Shown: piece by piece, positions 1 to 6,075 of the stretch
Numbering within the stretch: the stretch's first letter is position 1
How the letters are laid out: every line of letters begins with the position of its first letter
Assembly (NCBI GenBank): GCA_034112085.1
Contig: JAWUWD010000073.1
Location: forward strand, 1 to 12,975
Length of the DNA: 12,975 nt
Direction: 5' to 3'
Source of the DNA: JAWUWD01 sp034112085
GTDB lineage: Bacteria > Bacteroidota > Bacteroidia > Cytophagales > Cyclobacteriaceae
Program-made: the position numbers and the translations under genes
Notes under the pieces: model-generated
Seen by the model: only the letters and a program-made list of their open reading frames with translations
What the model was told of the DNA's origin: nothing
The model's database searches: none

Positions 1-296
1 AAAATTCTGTCTCCAAACTTAGTCAAAAAGAACAAGTTGATTTGATTGAGAAGTTTATTCAATCTCCACCAAAGATCAATAAATCAAATATAAAGTCTTC
101 ATCAAACGATGACCAAGAAGACCTATCAAACATTAGCACAAAAATAGAAGAAGTCTTTGCTTCTGAAAATCTTGCTCAAATTCTGGTCAAACAAGGAAAT
201 AAAGAAAAAGCAATTGATATTTATAAGAAATTAATTTGGAAATTTCCACAAAAAAAGGCTTACTTTGCGACTCAAATTGAAGGACTCAAAAAATAA
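1..296 (+). CDS. C-terminal end of a TPR protein (5' partial)
   Basis: The reading frame is open to the left edge, so this is the last ~97 residues of a longer gene. The first in-frame start-like codon (TTG at 42) is internal and is not the true start. The visible part is a polar, low-complexity linker rich in Ser, Asn, Lys and Asp. It is followed by one TPR-like helical pair (roughly the last 45 residues) with the typical small-residue/Tyr pattern around LVKQGNKEKAIDIYKKL and an ending FPQKKAYFATQIEGL. This ending is characteristic of the TPR protein that sits just before secG in many Bacteroidota. It ends 9 bases before secG, so the two are probably cotranscribed. Its function is unknown; protein-protein scaffolding is the usual role of TPRs. 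Confidence 0.75.
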   Translation, partial: NSVSKLSQKEQVDLIEKFIQSPPKINKSNIKSSSNDDQEDLSNISTKIEEVFASENLAQILVKQGNKEKAIDIYKKLIWKFPQKKAYFATQIEGLKK

Positions 297-305
297 GAAG
301 GTCGT

Positions 306-692
306 ATGATATTAATTACTGTTTTAATTGTGATTGTTTCGGTACTATTGGTACTGGTAGTACTTGCTCAAAATTCTAAAGGTGGTGGCTTATCAAGCCA
401 ATTTGGTGGTGCTGGAGCGAGCAACATGATAGGTGTAAAGAAAACATCTGATTTATTAGAAAAAATTACTTGGGGATTGGCTATTACATTATTTGCATTG
501 GCAATCTCTTCAAAATTTGTCGCTGAGACTAGTCAGCCTTCCTCAGGATTCACTACTCCTAGTATCGAAAGAGCTCAAGAGCAGAACATAGCTCCAGTTT
601 TAGATCTAGGAACTGATACAGGTGTAGATGAAGCAGCTACTGAAGCTGTTGAAGAAGCTACAACTGACGAACCTGCTGAAGAAGACAACTAA
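306..692 (+). CDS. secG: Preprotein translocase subunit SecG
   Basis: SecG is the small accessory subunit of the SecYEG channel and assists SecA-driven export across the inner membrane. Two hydrophobic segments are visible (about residues 2-20 and 52-71), separated by the family's conserved loop LAQNSKGGGLSSQFGG (about 20-35), which also carries the typical Gly-rich stretch. At 128 residues it is slightly longer than the E. coli protein because of an acidic Glu/Asp/Thr/Ala-rich C-terminal tail (about residues 97-128), a common addition in Bacteroidota. The ATG at 306 follows the upstream TPR gene by 9 bases and is the only start that preserves the first membrane helix. A strong hairpin terminator follows 25 bases after the stop and separates secG from groES. 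Confidence 0.95.
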   Translation: MILITVLIVIVSVLLVLVVLAQNSKGGGLSSQFGGAGASNMIGVKKTSDLLEKITWGLAITLFALAISSKFVAETSQPSSGFTTPSIERAQEQNIAPVLDLGTDTGVDEAATEAVEEATTDEPAEEDN

Positions 693-716
693 GAAATAAA
701 TCTACTTGTAGATATT

Positions 717-746
717 AAGGCTGAGCAAACCGCTCAGCCTTTTTTT
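717..746 (+). terminator. Rho-independent terminator of the TPR-secG unit
   Basis: A perfect 10-bp stem (717-726 with 732-741, core GGCTGAGC/GCTCAGCC) closes a 5-base loop and runs into a T tract at 740-746. It is a clear intrinsic terminator directly downstream of secG, so groESL needs its own promoter. Confidence 0.9.
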
Positions 747-859
747 ATGTCCAGTTTGAAATTACAACTTCAAATGTCTCTCACATAAAATTCAGCTTAC
801 GGTCAAAATAACATTCCTATCAGTAAGTAGAAGTTTTCATTTATAAAGGCTCCAGAAAA

Positions 860-878
860 TAATTTTGACAGGATGTCA
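860..878 (+). promoter_or_regulatory. Candidate groESL promoter with overlapping inverted repeat
   Basis: TAATTTTG at 860-867 matches the Bacteroidota housekeeping -7 consensus TAnnTTTG exactly. A matching TTTG at -33 is not evident; only a T-run at 834-837 lies near the right distance. The inverted repeat TGACA-GGA-TGTCA (866-878) begins inside the -7 element and covers the expected start of transcription, where a bound repressor would block initiation. The remainder of the secG-groES spacer (747-986) shows no open reading frame worth calling and no CIRCE element. Promoter and operator are inferred from motif match and position only. Confidence 0.35.
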
Positions 879-893
879 CACTGGCTACTAATA

Positions 894-935
894 ACTTCTG
901 CTATTATGTCCTAGAAATGATTTGGCATAAGAAGT
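894..935 (+). other. Possible hairpin in the groES 5' leader
   Basis: ACTTCT (894-899) and TATG (905-908) together pair with CATAAGAAGT (926-935), giving a 10-bp AU-rich stem interrupted by a 5-base bulge (900-904) and closed by a 17-base loop. If transcription starts near 874 this lies in the untranslated leader. A bulged AU-rich helix could melt with temperature, but the pairing is modest and could be chance. Confidence 0.2.
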
Positions 936-986
936 GATAAGGTAAGTATAGAAAAATTGTTTTTAAACTTTTAACAAAATAGACAA

Positions 987-1265
987 ATGTCAAAATTGAA
1001 CATCAAACCTCTAGCAGACAGAGTACTCGTAGAATCTGCTCCTGCTGAAGAAAAAACAGCTTCAGGAATTATCATTCCTGATACTGCAAAAGAAAAACCT
1101 ATGAAAGGTAAAATTGTTGCTGTTGGTAATGGCAAAATAGATGAGCCTATGACTGTATCTGTTGGTGATGAAGTCCTTTATGGTAAATATGCTGGTACTG
1201 AAATCACTGTTGATGGTACAGAGTACTTAATCATGAGAGAAGCAGATATCTTTGCTATCATATAA
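987..1265 (+). CDS. groES: Co-chaperonin GroES (Hsp10)
   Basis: GroES forms the seven-membered lid that caps GroEL and closes the cytoplasmic folding chamber. The 92-residue length and the sequence are typical: an N-terminal LNIKPLADRVLV strand (about residues 4-15), the GroEL-contacting mobile loop with its hydrophobic GIII tripeptide (27-30), followed by IPDTAKEKPMKGKIVAVG, and a C-terminal ending EADIFAII. The ATG at 987 is preceded by an A-rich sequence with no Shine-Dalgarno, as usual in this phylum. It is the first gene of a two-gene operon, with groEL 33 bases downstream on the same strand. No residue usually conserved in the family appears altered. Confidence 0.98.
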   Translation: MSKLNIKPLADRVLVESAPAEEKTASGIIIPDTAKEKPMKGKIVAVGNGKIDEPMTVSVGDEVLYGKYAGTEITVDGTEYLIMREADIFAII

Positions 1266-1298
1266 ATCAATTCCAGACGAATATAAAATCTAAATAAA

Positions 1299-2930
1299 AT
1301 GGCTAAAGAAATAACATTTGACACAACAGCAAGAGAAGCACTTAAGAAAGGTGTTGATAAACTAGCTGATGCTGTAAAGGTAACATTAGGACCTAAAGGA
1401 AGAAATGTAATTCTTGATAAGAAATTTGGTGCACCAACGATCACTAAAGATGGTGTGTCTGTTGCGAAGGAAATTGATTTGAAAGATCCTTTGGAAAACA
1501 TGGGAGCTCAGTTGGTGAAGGAAGTAGCTTCTAAAACTGCAGATGATGCTGGTGACGGTACTACTACCGCTACTGTATTGACACAAGCTATATTCTCTCA
1601 CGGTATTAAAAATGTAGCCGCGGGTGCTAACCCGATGGACCTCAAAAGAGGTATTGATAAATCGGTCATTGCTATTGTGGAGGACCTGAAATCTCAGTCT
1701 AAAGCGATCAAAAACAACAGTGAAATATCTCAAATAGCAACTATATCTGCTAACAACGATAGCGAAATTGGTGAAATGATTGCTGCTGCAATGGATAAAG
1801 TAGGCAAAGATGGCGTAATCACTGTAGAAGAAGCAAAAGGTACTGAAACAGATGTTAAAACTGTGGAAGGTATGCAATTCGATAGAGGATACCTTTCTCC
1901 TTACTTTGTGACTAACACTGAGAAAATGGAAGCTGAATTAGAAGCTCCATATATCTTGATTTACGATAAGAAGATTTCTAACATGAAGGAATTACTTCCT
2001 GTATTGGAAGCTGTTTCTCAAACAGGAAAACCTTTGGTGATCATCGCTGAAGATGTTGATGGTGAAGCATTGGCGACATTGGTAGTGAATAAAATCAGAG
2101 GTGCTCTCAAAATTGCTGCTGTAAAAGCTCCGGGTTTCGGAGACAGAAGAAAAGCAATGTTGGAAGACTTGGCTATCCTAACTGGTGGTACAGTGATCTC
2201 TGAAGAAAGAGGATACAAGCTCGAAGATGCTAAATTGGAATACTTGGGAACTGCAGAGAAAATCAACATTGACAAAGACAACACAACAATCGTCAATGGT
2301 GCTGGTAAAGCAGATGATATCAAGGCTAGAGTAAATCAAATCAAAGCACAAATTGAGTCAACTACTTCTGATTACGATAAAGAAAAGCTTCAAGAACGTT
2401 TAGCTAAGCTATCCGGTGGTGTTGCTATTCTATACATTGGAGCGGCTACTGAAGTAGAAATGAAAGAGAAGAAAGACAGAGTAGATGATGCTCTTCACGC
2501 AACTAGAGCTGCTGTTCAAGAAGGTATTGTTGCCGGTGGTGGTATTGCTTTGATCAGAGCTATTGCTTCTTTGGACAAGATCAAGCCTCACAATGAAGAT
2601 GAAGCTACGGGCGTTAATATTATCAGAATGGCTGTTGAAGCCCCTTTGAGAACTATTGTTGCTAACTGTGGTCAAGAAGGTTCTATCGTAGTACAAAAAG
2701 TAAGAGAAGGAAAAGCTGACTTTGGATACAATGCGAGAGAAAACAGATATGAGCCTATGTTCAAAGCTGGAATCATTGATCCTACTAAAGTGACAAGACT
2801 TGCACTTGAGAATGCAGCCTCTATCGCTGGATTGTTATTAACTACTGAAGCCGTAGTTACTGATGTAGAAGAAGAAGGTGGCGCTCCTGCAATGCCTCCA
2901 ATGGGCGGTGGAATGCCAGGGATGATGTAA
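1299..2930 (+). CDS. groEL: Chaperonin GroEL (Hsp60)
   Basis: GroEL is the double-ring ATPase that folds proteins inside its cavity together with GroES. The 543 residues cover the complete equatorial-intermediate-apical-intermediate-equatorial layout. Conserved ATP-site elements are present with a one-residue offset from E. coli numbering: D51 in TKDGVSVAKEI, D86 in the DGTTTATVL loop, D397 in RVDDALHATRAAV, and the Gly-rich VAGGG just after it. The protein ends in the flexible GGM-type tail GGGMPGMM. The start at 1299 gives the canonical MAKEITFD N terminus. The gene is cotranscribed with groES and followed at once by a strong terminator. It is an ordinary, apparently fully functional housekeeping chaperonin. 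Confidence 0.99.
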   Translation: MAKEITFDTTAREALKKGVDKLADAVKVTLGPKGRNVILDKKFGAPTITKDGVSVAKEIDLKDPLENMGAQLVKEVASKTADDAGDGTTTATVLTQAIFSHGIKNVAAGANPMDLKRGIDKSVIAIVEDLKSQSKAIKNNSEISQIATISANNDSEIGEMIAAAMDKVGKDGVITVEEAKGTETDVKTVEGMQFDRGYLSPYFVTNTEKMEAELEAPYILIYDKKISNMKELLPVLEAVSQTGKPLVIIAEDVDGEALATLVVNKIRGALKIAAVKAPGFGDRRKAMLEDLAILTGGTVISEERGYKLEDAKLEYLGTAEKINIDKDNTTIVNGAGKADDIKARVNQIKAQIESTTSDYDKEKLQERLAKLSGGVAILYIGAATEVEMKEKKDRVDDALHATRAAVQEGIVAGGGIALIRAIASLDKIKPHNEDEATGVNIIRMAVEAPLRTIVANCGQEGSIVVQKVREGKADFGYNARENRYEPMFKAGIIDPTKVTRLALENAASIAGLLLTTEAVVTDVEEEGGAPAMPPMGGGMPGMM

Positions 2931-2945
2931 TCATCAATATTCAAT

Positions 2946-2980
2946 AAAAAAGGCTATTCGATTTCGAATAGCCTTTTTTT
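2946..2980. terminator. Bidirectional terminator between groEL and the STAS-like gene
   Basis: A perfect 15-bp stem (2946-2960 with 2965-2979, core GGCTATTCG/CGAATAGCC) closes a 4-base ATTT loop. It has an A run on its left flank and a T run on its right, so it can terminate both groEL (+) and the convergent gene ending at 2999 (-). Confidence 0.92.
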
Positions 2981-2998
2981 GTGTTCATGAATTCCTAA

Positions 2999-3385
2999 TT
3001 ATGCATTAAGTTCGCTATCAAGCCATTGCTTTGCTTCGATTTCATCTGGAAAGACCCTACACTTATATCCCCTCTTCAAACAAATTGATTCCCAAAACTT
3101 CATAACCTCCAGATTTTCTGGGTTGCCAATAGTACTTATTAGAATGTTTTTGAACTCAGAGAGTTCCTGCTCATAGAATCTCACCAAATTGAATGCGTCT
3201 GAATATGAAACATTTACATATAGCAATTCGCTACAATCCATTAATACATATTTCACTTTATGAGATATGGCAGCGCCATAGATATTTTTTGCCCCAGTCA
3301 CAAAGTCATCATATCCCTCACGTCTTCCAACAGCAGTGATATGCAAGTAATCTCCTTTCTCCTCTATAGTCGTTTTCACGTCCAT
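2999..3385 (-). CDS. Small STAS/SpoIIAA-like domain protein
   Basis: A 128-residue soluble protein with no signal peptide or membrane segment. The pattern fits a STAS-like alpha/beta fold: an opening strand (about 13-20), a central strand KVKYVLMDCSEL (44-54), a strand KNILISTIG (79-87), and a closing strand plus helix YKCRVFPDEIEAKQWL (107-122). The last element is the typical ending of SpoIIAA-like proteins (PF11964 type), where a Phe/Asp turn leads into an AxxWL helix. I do not see a convincing phosphorylatable Ser/Thr site as in anti-sigma antagonists, so a regulatory role is open. The gene stands alone, convergent with groEL across a shared terminator and divergent from the TerB-like gene across a 197-base spacer. 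The family assignment is inference from strand pattern and C-terminal motif. Confidence 0.6.
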   Translation of the reverse strand: MDVKTTIEEKGDYLHITAVGRREGYDDFVTGAKNIYGAAISHKVKYVLMDCSELLYVNVSYSDAFNLVRFYEQELSEFKNILISTIGNPENLEVMKFWESICLKRGYKCRVFPDEIEAKQWLDSELNA

Positions 3386-3582
3386 GTATCAAATATATTT
3401 ATTCACTGTAGTCATTCTTAGGACAAGATATATGAATAACTTTAAATCCGCATCACACTATCAAACTAAATTATTTTTGCACAAAAACTCATAAGTTAAG
3501 TGTGAAACCAATTAGATAACTAAATTCGCATATAGTCCATATAGGTTTTGTTTATTTATCTATTAATCACGTACTTAACATT

Positions 3583-3963
3583 ATGAATAGCAATCATACA
3601 TATACTTCGTTCAAAGACTTCATTTTGTTTTTGTATATCCATATGGCTTATGCCGATGATCATTTTGATAAGACAGAAGAAGAGGTCATACTTAAGAAAA
3701 TGAGTAGATTATTTCCTAAAGAGGATAATCAAACAATAAAGTATGAACAATTCAAAAAGGACTACAAGTCCTTGAAAAGTGAGGACATTGATCATATGAT
3801 CAAACTCAACTTTGATAATTTTTCCCATGTAAGCTTTTCTGACAAATATAGGGTCTATCGAGAAATGTATGATATTATCAACGCTGATGGTGTAATTGAC
3901 GAATCAGAGACTGAAGCTATGGATAAATTAAAGGAGATCATTGACTACGAAGTCAAAAAATAG
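3583..3963 (+). CDS. TerB-like protein with two acidic motifs
   Basis: A 126-residue, mostly helical cytoplasmic protein. Two similar motifs mark it as TerB/DjlA-N-like: MAYADDHFDKTEEEVI (21-36) and INADGVIDESETEAM (99-113). Each has the pattern A-D-[DG]-x-x-D-x-x-E, the second being an almost perfect family signature (aDGxIdxxE). In TerB these acidic clusters bind divalent metal and the fold is an all-helical bundle. TerB domains occur in tellurite and stress-response modules and as stand-alone proteins of unknown function; no other ter gene is visible here, so a role in tellurite resistance should not be assumed. The ATG at 3583 is the only reasonable start and has no Shine-Dalgarno. It is transcribed away from the STAS-like gene and converges with a small orphan gene 21 bases downstream. 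Confidence 0.65.
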   Translation: MNSNHTYTSFKDFILFLYIHMAYADDHFDKTEEEVILKKMSRLFPKEDNQTIKYEQFKKDYKSLKSEDIDHMIKLNFDNFSHVSFSDKYRVYREMYDIINADGVIDESETEAMDKLKEIIDYEVKK

Positions 3964-3984
3964 AAAGCCTTTTTAGTCAATACT

Positions 3985-4179
3985 TTACCCAACTTTTAGA
4001 AAGTCAACATCTCTGTAGTAAAAGGTATTCTCATATTCTAGAAACAAAACACTTCTATCAAGAAGCGTTTTCACATCATTATTCAACTGATCTCCTTGCT
4101 TAATATCAATTTCTTGTAAACATTCCATGTGATGATCATAAATAATATATTTTCTGGAAGCAGATAGGCAATGTGACAT
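3985..4179 (-). CDS. Small orphan protein, 64 residues
   Basis: I do not recognise this protein. It is a short soluble sequence with a plausible beta-rich composition: KYIIYDHHMECLQEIDI (residues 10-26) followed by SVLFLEYENTFYYRDVDFLKVG (43-64), where alternating hydrophobic residues suggest two to four strands. The composition looks like a real protein rather than an antisense shadow, and no other gene occupies the region. The frame stays open for 11 codons upstream of the ATG at 4179, without a better start. It converges with the TerB-like gene and is divergent from the KirBac channel, sharing with it a spacer that contains three palindromes. It could still be a chance frame. Confidence 0.45.
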   Translation of the reverse strand: MSHCLSASRKYIIYDHHMECLQEIDIKQGDQLNNDVKTLLDRSVLFLEYENTFYYRDVDFLKVG

Positions 4180-4210
4180 GAGTGTTGTTATTTTTGAGTT
4201 TTTGACATAA

Positions 4211-4227
4211 GCCTATTACCAATAGGC
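4211..4227. promoter_or_regulatory. Palindrome GCCTATT-ACC-AATAGGC (operator candidate)
   Basis: A perfect 7-bp inverted repeat with a 3-base centre, 32 bases before the divergent orphan gene and 135 bases before the KirBac ATG. No T tract follows, so it is not a terminator. Its centre (4219) lies 20 bases, about two helical turns, from the next palindrome's centre (4239), which is the spacing expected of paired operator sites. Confidence 0.4.
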
Positions 4228-4232
4228 GTACC

Positions 4233-4245
4233 AACTTTATAAGTT
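4233..4245. promoter_or_regulatory. Palindrome AACTT-TAT-AAGTT
   Basis: A 5-bp inverted repeat in the KirBac/orphan spacer, with a further related half-site pair ACTT-AC-AAGT at 4250-4259. It is short and AT-rich, so chance is possible. Interest comes from its regular spacing to the palindrome at 4211-4227. Confidence 0.25.
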
Positions 4246-4291
4246 GCTGACTTACAAGTTTTTATAAAAAATAATTTATATTATCGTGTCC

Positions 4292-4311
4292 GATATTGTA
4301 CAAACAATATC
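4292..4311. promoter_or_regulatory. Palindrome GATATTGT-ACAA-ACAATATC upstream of the KirBac gene
   Basis: A perfect 8-bp inverted repeat around a 4-base centre, 50 bases before the chosen ATG at 4362. Size and symmetry fit a homodimeric repressor site at or just after the transcription start; in RNA it would be a hairpin in the leader. No T tract follows. The potential TTG start at 4296 lies inside this palindrome, a further reason to prefer the ATG at 4362. Confidence 0.45.
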
Positions 4312-4361
4312 CATTCTGGTACAGTCGTATTATATTCGTAGATGGTGTCCAAATAGGAGTT

Positions 4362-5288
4362 ATGAAAGAGGAGCAAAGAGACTTAGGGTTCGGTATTAAC
4401 TATAAGCGAAAGACCAAAAGAATAATTAATAAAGATGGATCTTTCAATGTTATCAAAATTGGAAATTCATTTAGCATGAGAGACACCTACCAAGCGCTCT
4501 TAAAAATGTCATGGATGAGATTCACGTTCATTATCTTCGCTTACCTTGTTGGAATAAATTTACTTTTTGCACTATTATACTCAGTTATTGGTGTCGAGAA
4601 CATCAGGGGTATTACACCGGGCGATTTAACTCACGACTTCATCAAAAGTAGTTTCTTTAGTTTACAGACTTTCACAACCGTAGGATATGGTCACCTATCC
4701 CCTTCTGGAAACTTTATTAGCATTATTTCTTCAATTGAGTCTATATTAGGGCTGGCCTCATTTGCTATGATGACAAGTGTGATCTATGGCCGATTCTCAA
4801 AACCTTCTGCAAGATTACTCTATAGCAGTAACGCACTTATCGCTCCTTATCAAGAAGGTAAAAGTCTCCAATTTAGAGTTGTCAATACAAGGATGAGTAT
4901 GCTATTAGAATTGCATGCTACAGTTGCCATTCAATTTACTACAGAGAAGGATGGAAACTATCATCGTCATTACGAACGCTTAACATTAGAAAGAGACACT
5001 ATTTTGTTTTTCCCTCTTAATTGGACTATTGTCCATCCCATAGACAAATCAAGCCCGTTATTCAAATTCAATGCAGAAGATCTCATTAGTCAAAACGTTG
5101 AAATAATCATTCAAATAAAAGGTTTTGATGACACCTTTGGTCAGACTGTACACTCTAGATATTCTTACTTGCCAGAAGAGATTGTATGGGGAGGAAAATT
5201 TGAACCCGCGTATGAAACTTCTGCATCAGGTGATATAATATTCCACGTTGATCAAGTACATAACCACAAAAAAGTCTCCTTAAAATAA
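4362..5288 (+). CDS. KirBac-type inward-rectifier potassium channel
   Basis: A two-helix bacterial Kir channel that forms tetramers in the inner membrane and conducts K+. Numbering from the ATG at 4362 (308 residues, close to KirBac3.1): the N-terminal Kir signature DLGFG and INKDGSFNV (about 7-30), TM1 (53-76), pore helix plus filter TTVGYG (105-110), TM2 (119-142), then RFSKPSARLLYSSNALIAP (144-162), the universal Kir linker. The immunoglobulin-like cytoplasmic domain (168-288) contains FRVVNTR, WTIVHPIDKSSPLF and EEIVWGG, all hallmarks of the family. The frame opens 22 codons further up at a TTG, but Kir similarity begins after the ATG, which also has an AGGAG 2 bases before it. No recognisable terminator follows directly. 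The palindromes upstream suggest regulated expression. Confidence 0.93.
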   Translation: MKEEQRDLGFGINYKRKTKRIINKDGSFNVIKIGNSFSMRDTYQALLKMSWMRFTFIIFAYLVGINLLFALLYSVIGVENIRGITPGDLTHDFIKSSFFSLQTFTTVGYGHLSPSGNFISIISSIESILGLASFAMMTSVIYGRFSKPSARLLYSSNALIAPYQEGKSLQFRVVNTRMSMLLELHATVAIQFTTEKDGNYHRHYERLTLERDTILFFPLNWTIVHPIDKSSPLFKFNAEDLISQNVEIIIQIKGFDDTFGQTVHSRYSYLPEEIVWGGKFEPAYETSASGDIIFHVDQVHNHKKVSLK

Positions 5289-5463
5289 CTCAAATACTCA
5301 CTATTGGCTTATAACTAAAACCAAAAGTTCAATATAGAAGTTCCATTAGCCTGAAGTAGTCATGAACTATACATCGTAAATTTAAGAGCTGAGTCTACTT
5401 GTTCTAATTAGTTGACCAAATGACATTTCTAATTATCGAACAATTTTATATCACCAGTAAAAA

Positions 5464-5497
5464 TAAAAAAGGCCTCTCATGAAACATAAGAGGCCTT
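5464..5497 (-). terminator. Terminator of the acidic orphan gene
   Basis: AAGGCCTCT (5469-5477) pairs perfectly with AGAGGCCTT (5489-5497) across an 11-base loop. The T tract is on the minus-strand side (A run 5464-5470 on the plus strand), so the terminator serves the gene ending at 5518. The spacer 5289-5463 downstream of KirBac shows no gene or clear structure. Confidence 0.8.
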
Positions 5498-5517
5498 GAT
5501 ATTATATTTATTTTATT

Positions 5518-5925
5518 TTATTTCCCAGCGACCCAAACTACGTTACGCTCTTCTTTATTTATCTGAAGAACAATCCTTGTTGGATTGGGAATTAACACTA
5601 GTTTAGTCTCTTGTTCTGGATAATCATCCATCTCCACATATACTCCTTGCGTGTGGTCAACATCGAATTTCCCGTCTTCTACTTTATATTTTTTTCCTAG
5701 ATAAGCAATCGGCATGAGGACATCACTATCAGGACAGAATTCATCATGAACATCATAAAATGCCTCTTCCAAATAAGCTCCAAAGCTTTTAGAAAAATCA
5801 TCTTCAAGATCATGAAGTTCTTCTTCAAGATCATCGTACTTTTCATGTCCATAATCCATTACACTCAATTCGTTTCTTTTCAAAACCATTTCTTGTAATC
5901 CGTTATCTAATGCTTGTAAGTCCAT
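5518..5925 (-). CDS. Acidic protein of unknown function
   Basis: I do not recognise a named family. The 135-residue protein is strongly acidic and lacks a signal peptide or membrane segment. Residues 1-62 are predicted helical with a heptad-like acidic stretch (YDDLEEELHDLEDDF, about 30-44), suggesting a short coiled coil or helical hairpin. Residues 70-135 look beta-rich and include conserved-looking turns LMPIAYLGKKYKV (70-82), GVYVEMDDYPEQETKLVLIPNPTRIVL (94-120) and an ending NVVWVAGK. The overall look is of a small house-keeping-type protein retained within Cytophagales. It has its own terminator and is divergent from the phosphosugar mutase across 150 bases, with a 7-bp inverted repeat between them. 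No catalytic motif is visible. Confidence 0.75.
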   Translation of the reverse strand: MDLQALDNGLQEMVLKRNELSVMDYGHEKYDDLEEELHDLEDDFSKSFGAYLEEAFYDVHDEFCPDSDVLMPIAYLGKKYKVEDGKFDVDHTQGVYVEMDDYPEQETKLVLIPNPTRIVLQINKEERNVVWVAGK

Positions 5926-5980
5926 TCTCTATAGGTATTAATTTTCTACAAAATTCATCAGACGGATGATGATATCCAAG

Positions 5981-5998
5981 GAAATAAATCCTTATTTC
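5981..5998. repeat. Inverted repeat GAAATAA-ATCC-TTATTTC in a divergent spacer
   Basis: A perfect 7-bp inverted repeat with a 4-base centre between the divergent acidic orphan gene and the phosphosugar mutase gene. It is AT-rich and lies upstream of the mutase promoter at 6041. It could be an operator, or chance. Confidence 0.25.
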
Positions 5999-6016
5999 AG
6001 TGATTGAGATAAAATA

Positions 6017-6048
6017 TTTAGATATAATGAATCGATCCATTATTTTTG
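6017..6048 (+). promoter_or_regulatory. Bacteroidota-type promoter of the phosphosugar mutase gene
   Basis: TATTTTTG at 6041-6048 matches TAnnTTTG exactly, and TTTA at 6017-6020, 20 bases upstream, is one base off the -33 TTTG element. The expected transcription start falls about 20 bases before the ATG at 6076, a sensible leader length. Confidence 0.45.
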
Positions 6049-6075
6049 TGTTTTTGAATTCAATTATACCCTGAA

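Noticed and set aside
747..986. CIRCE (HrcA) heat-shock operator before groES
   Set aside because: I looked for the TTAGCACTC-N9-GAGTGCTAA pattern and found no recognisable half-site.
1386..1877. 163-codon open frame on the minus strand
   Set aside because: It lies wholly antisense to groEL, has a Phe/Ser/Tyr/His-rich composition typical of an antisense shadow, and groEL is unmistakable on the other strand.
3390..3397. Reverse-strand TAnnTTTG match before the STAS-like gene
   Set aside because: It is only 5 bases from the ATG and has no -33 partner at the right distance, so it would need leaderless initiation; not strong enough to annotate.
3472..3479. TATTTTTG match before the TerB-like gene
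   Set aside because: It matches the -7 consensus but has no -33-like element upstream, and such AT-rich octamers are expected by chance in this spacer.
4296..4361. TTG start giving the KirBac channel 22 extra residues
   Set aside because: The TTG lies inside a palindrome, the extra residues show no Kir similarity, and the ATG at 4362 has an AGGAG just before it and the Kir signature just after.
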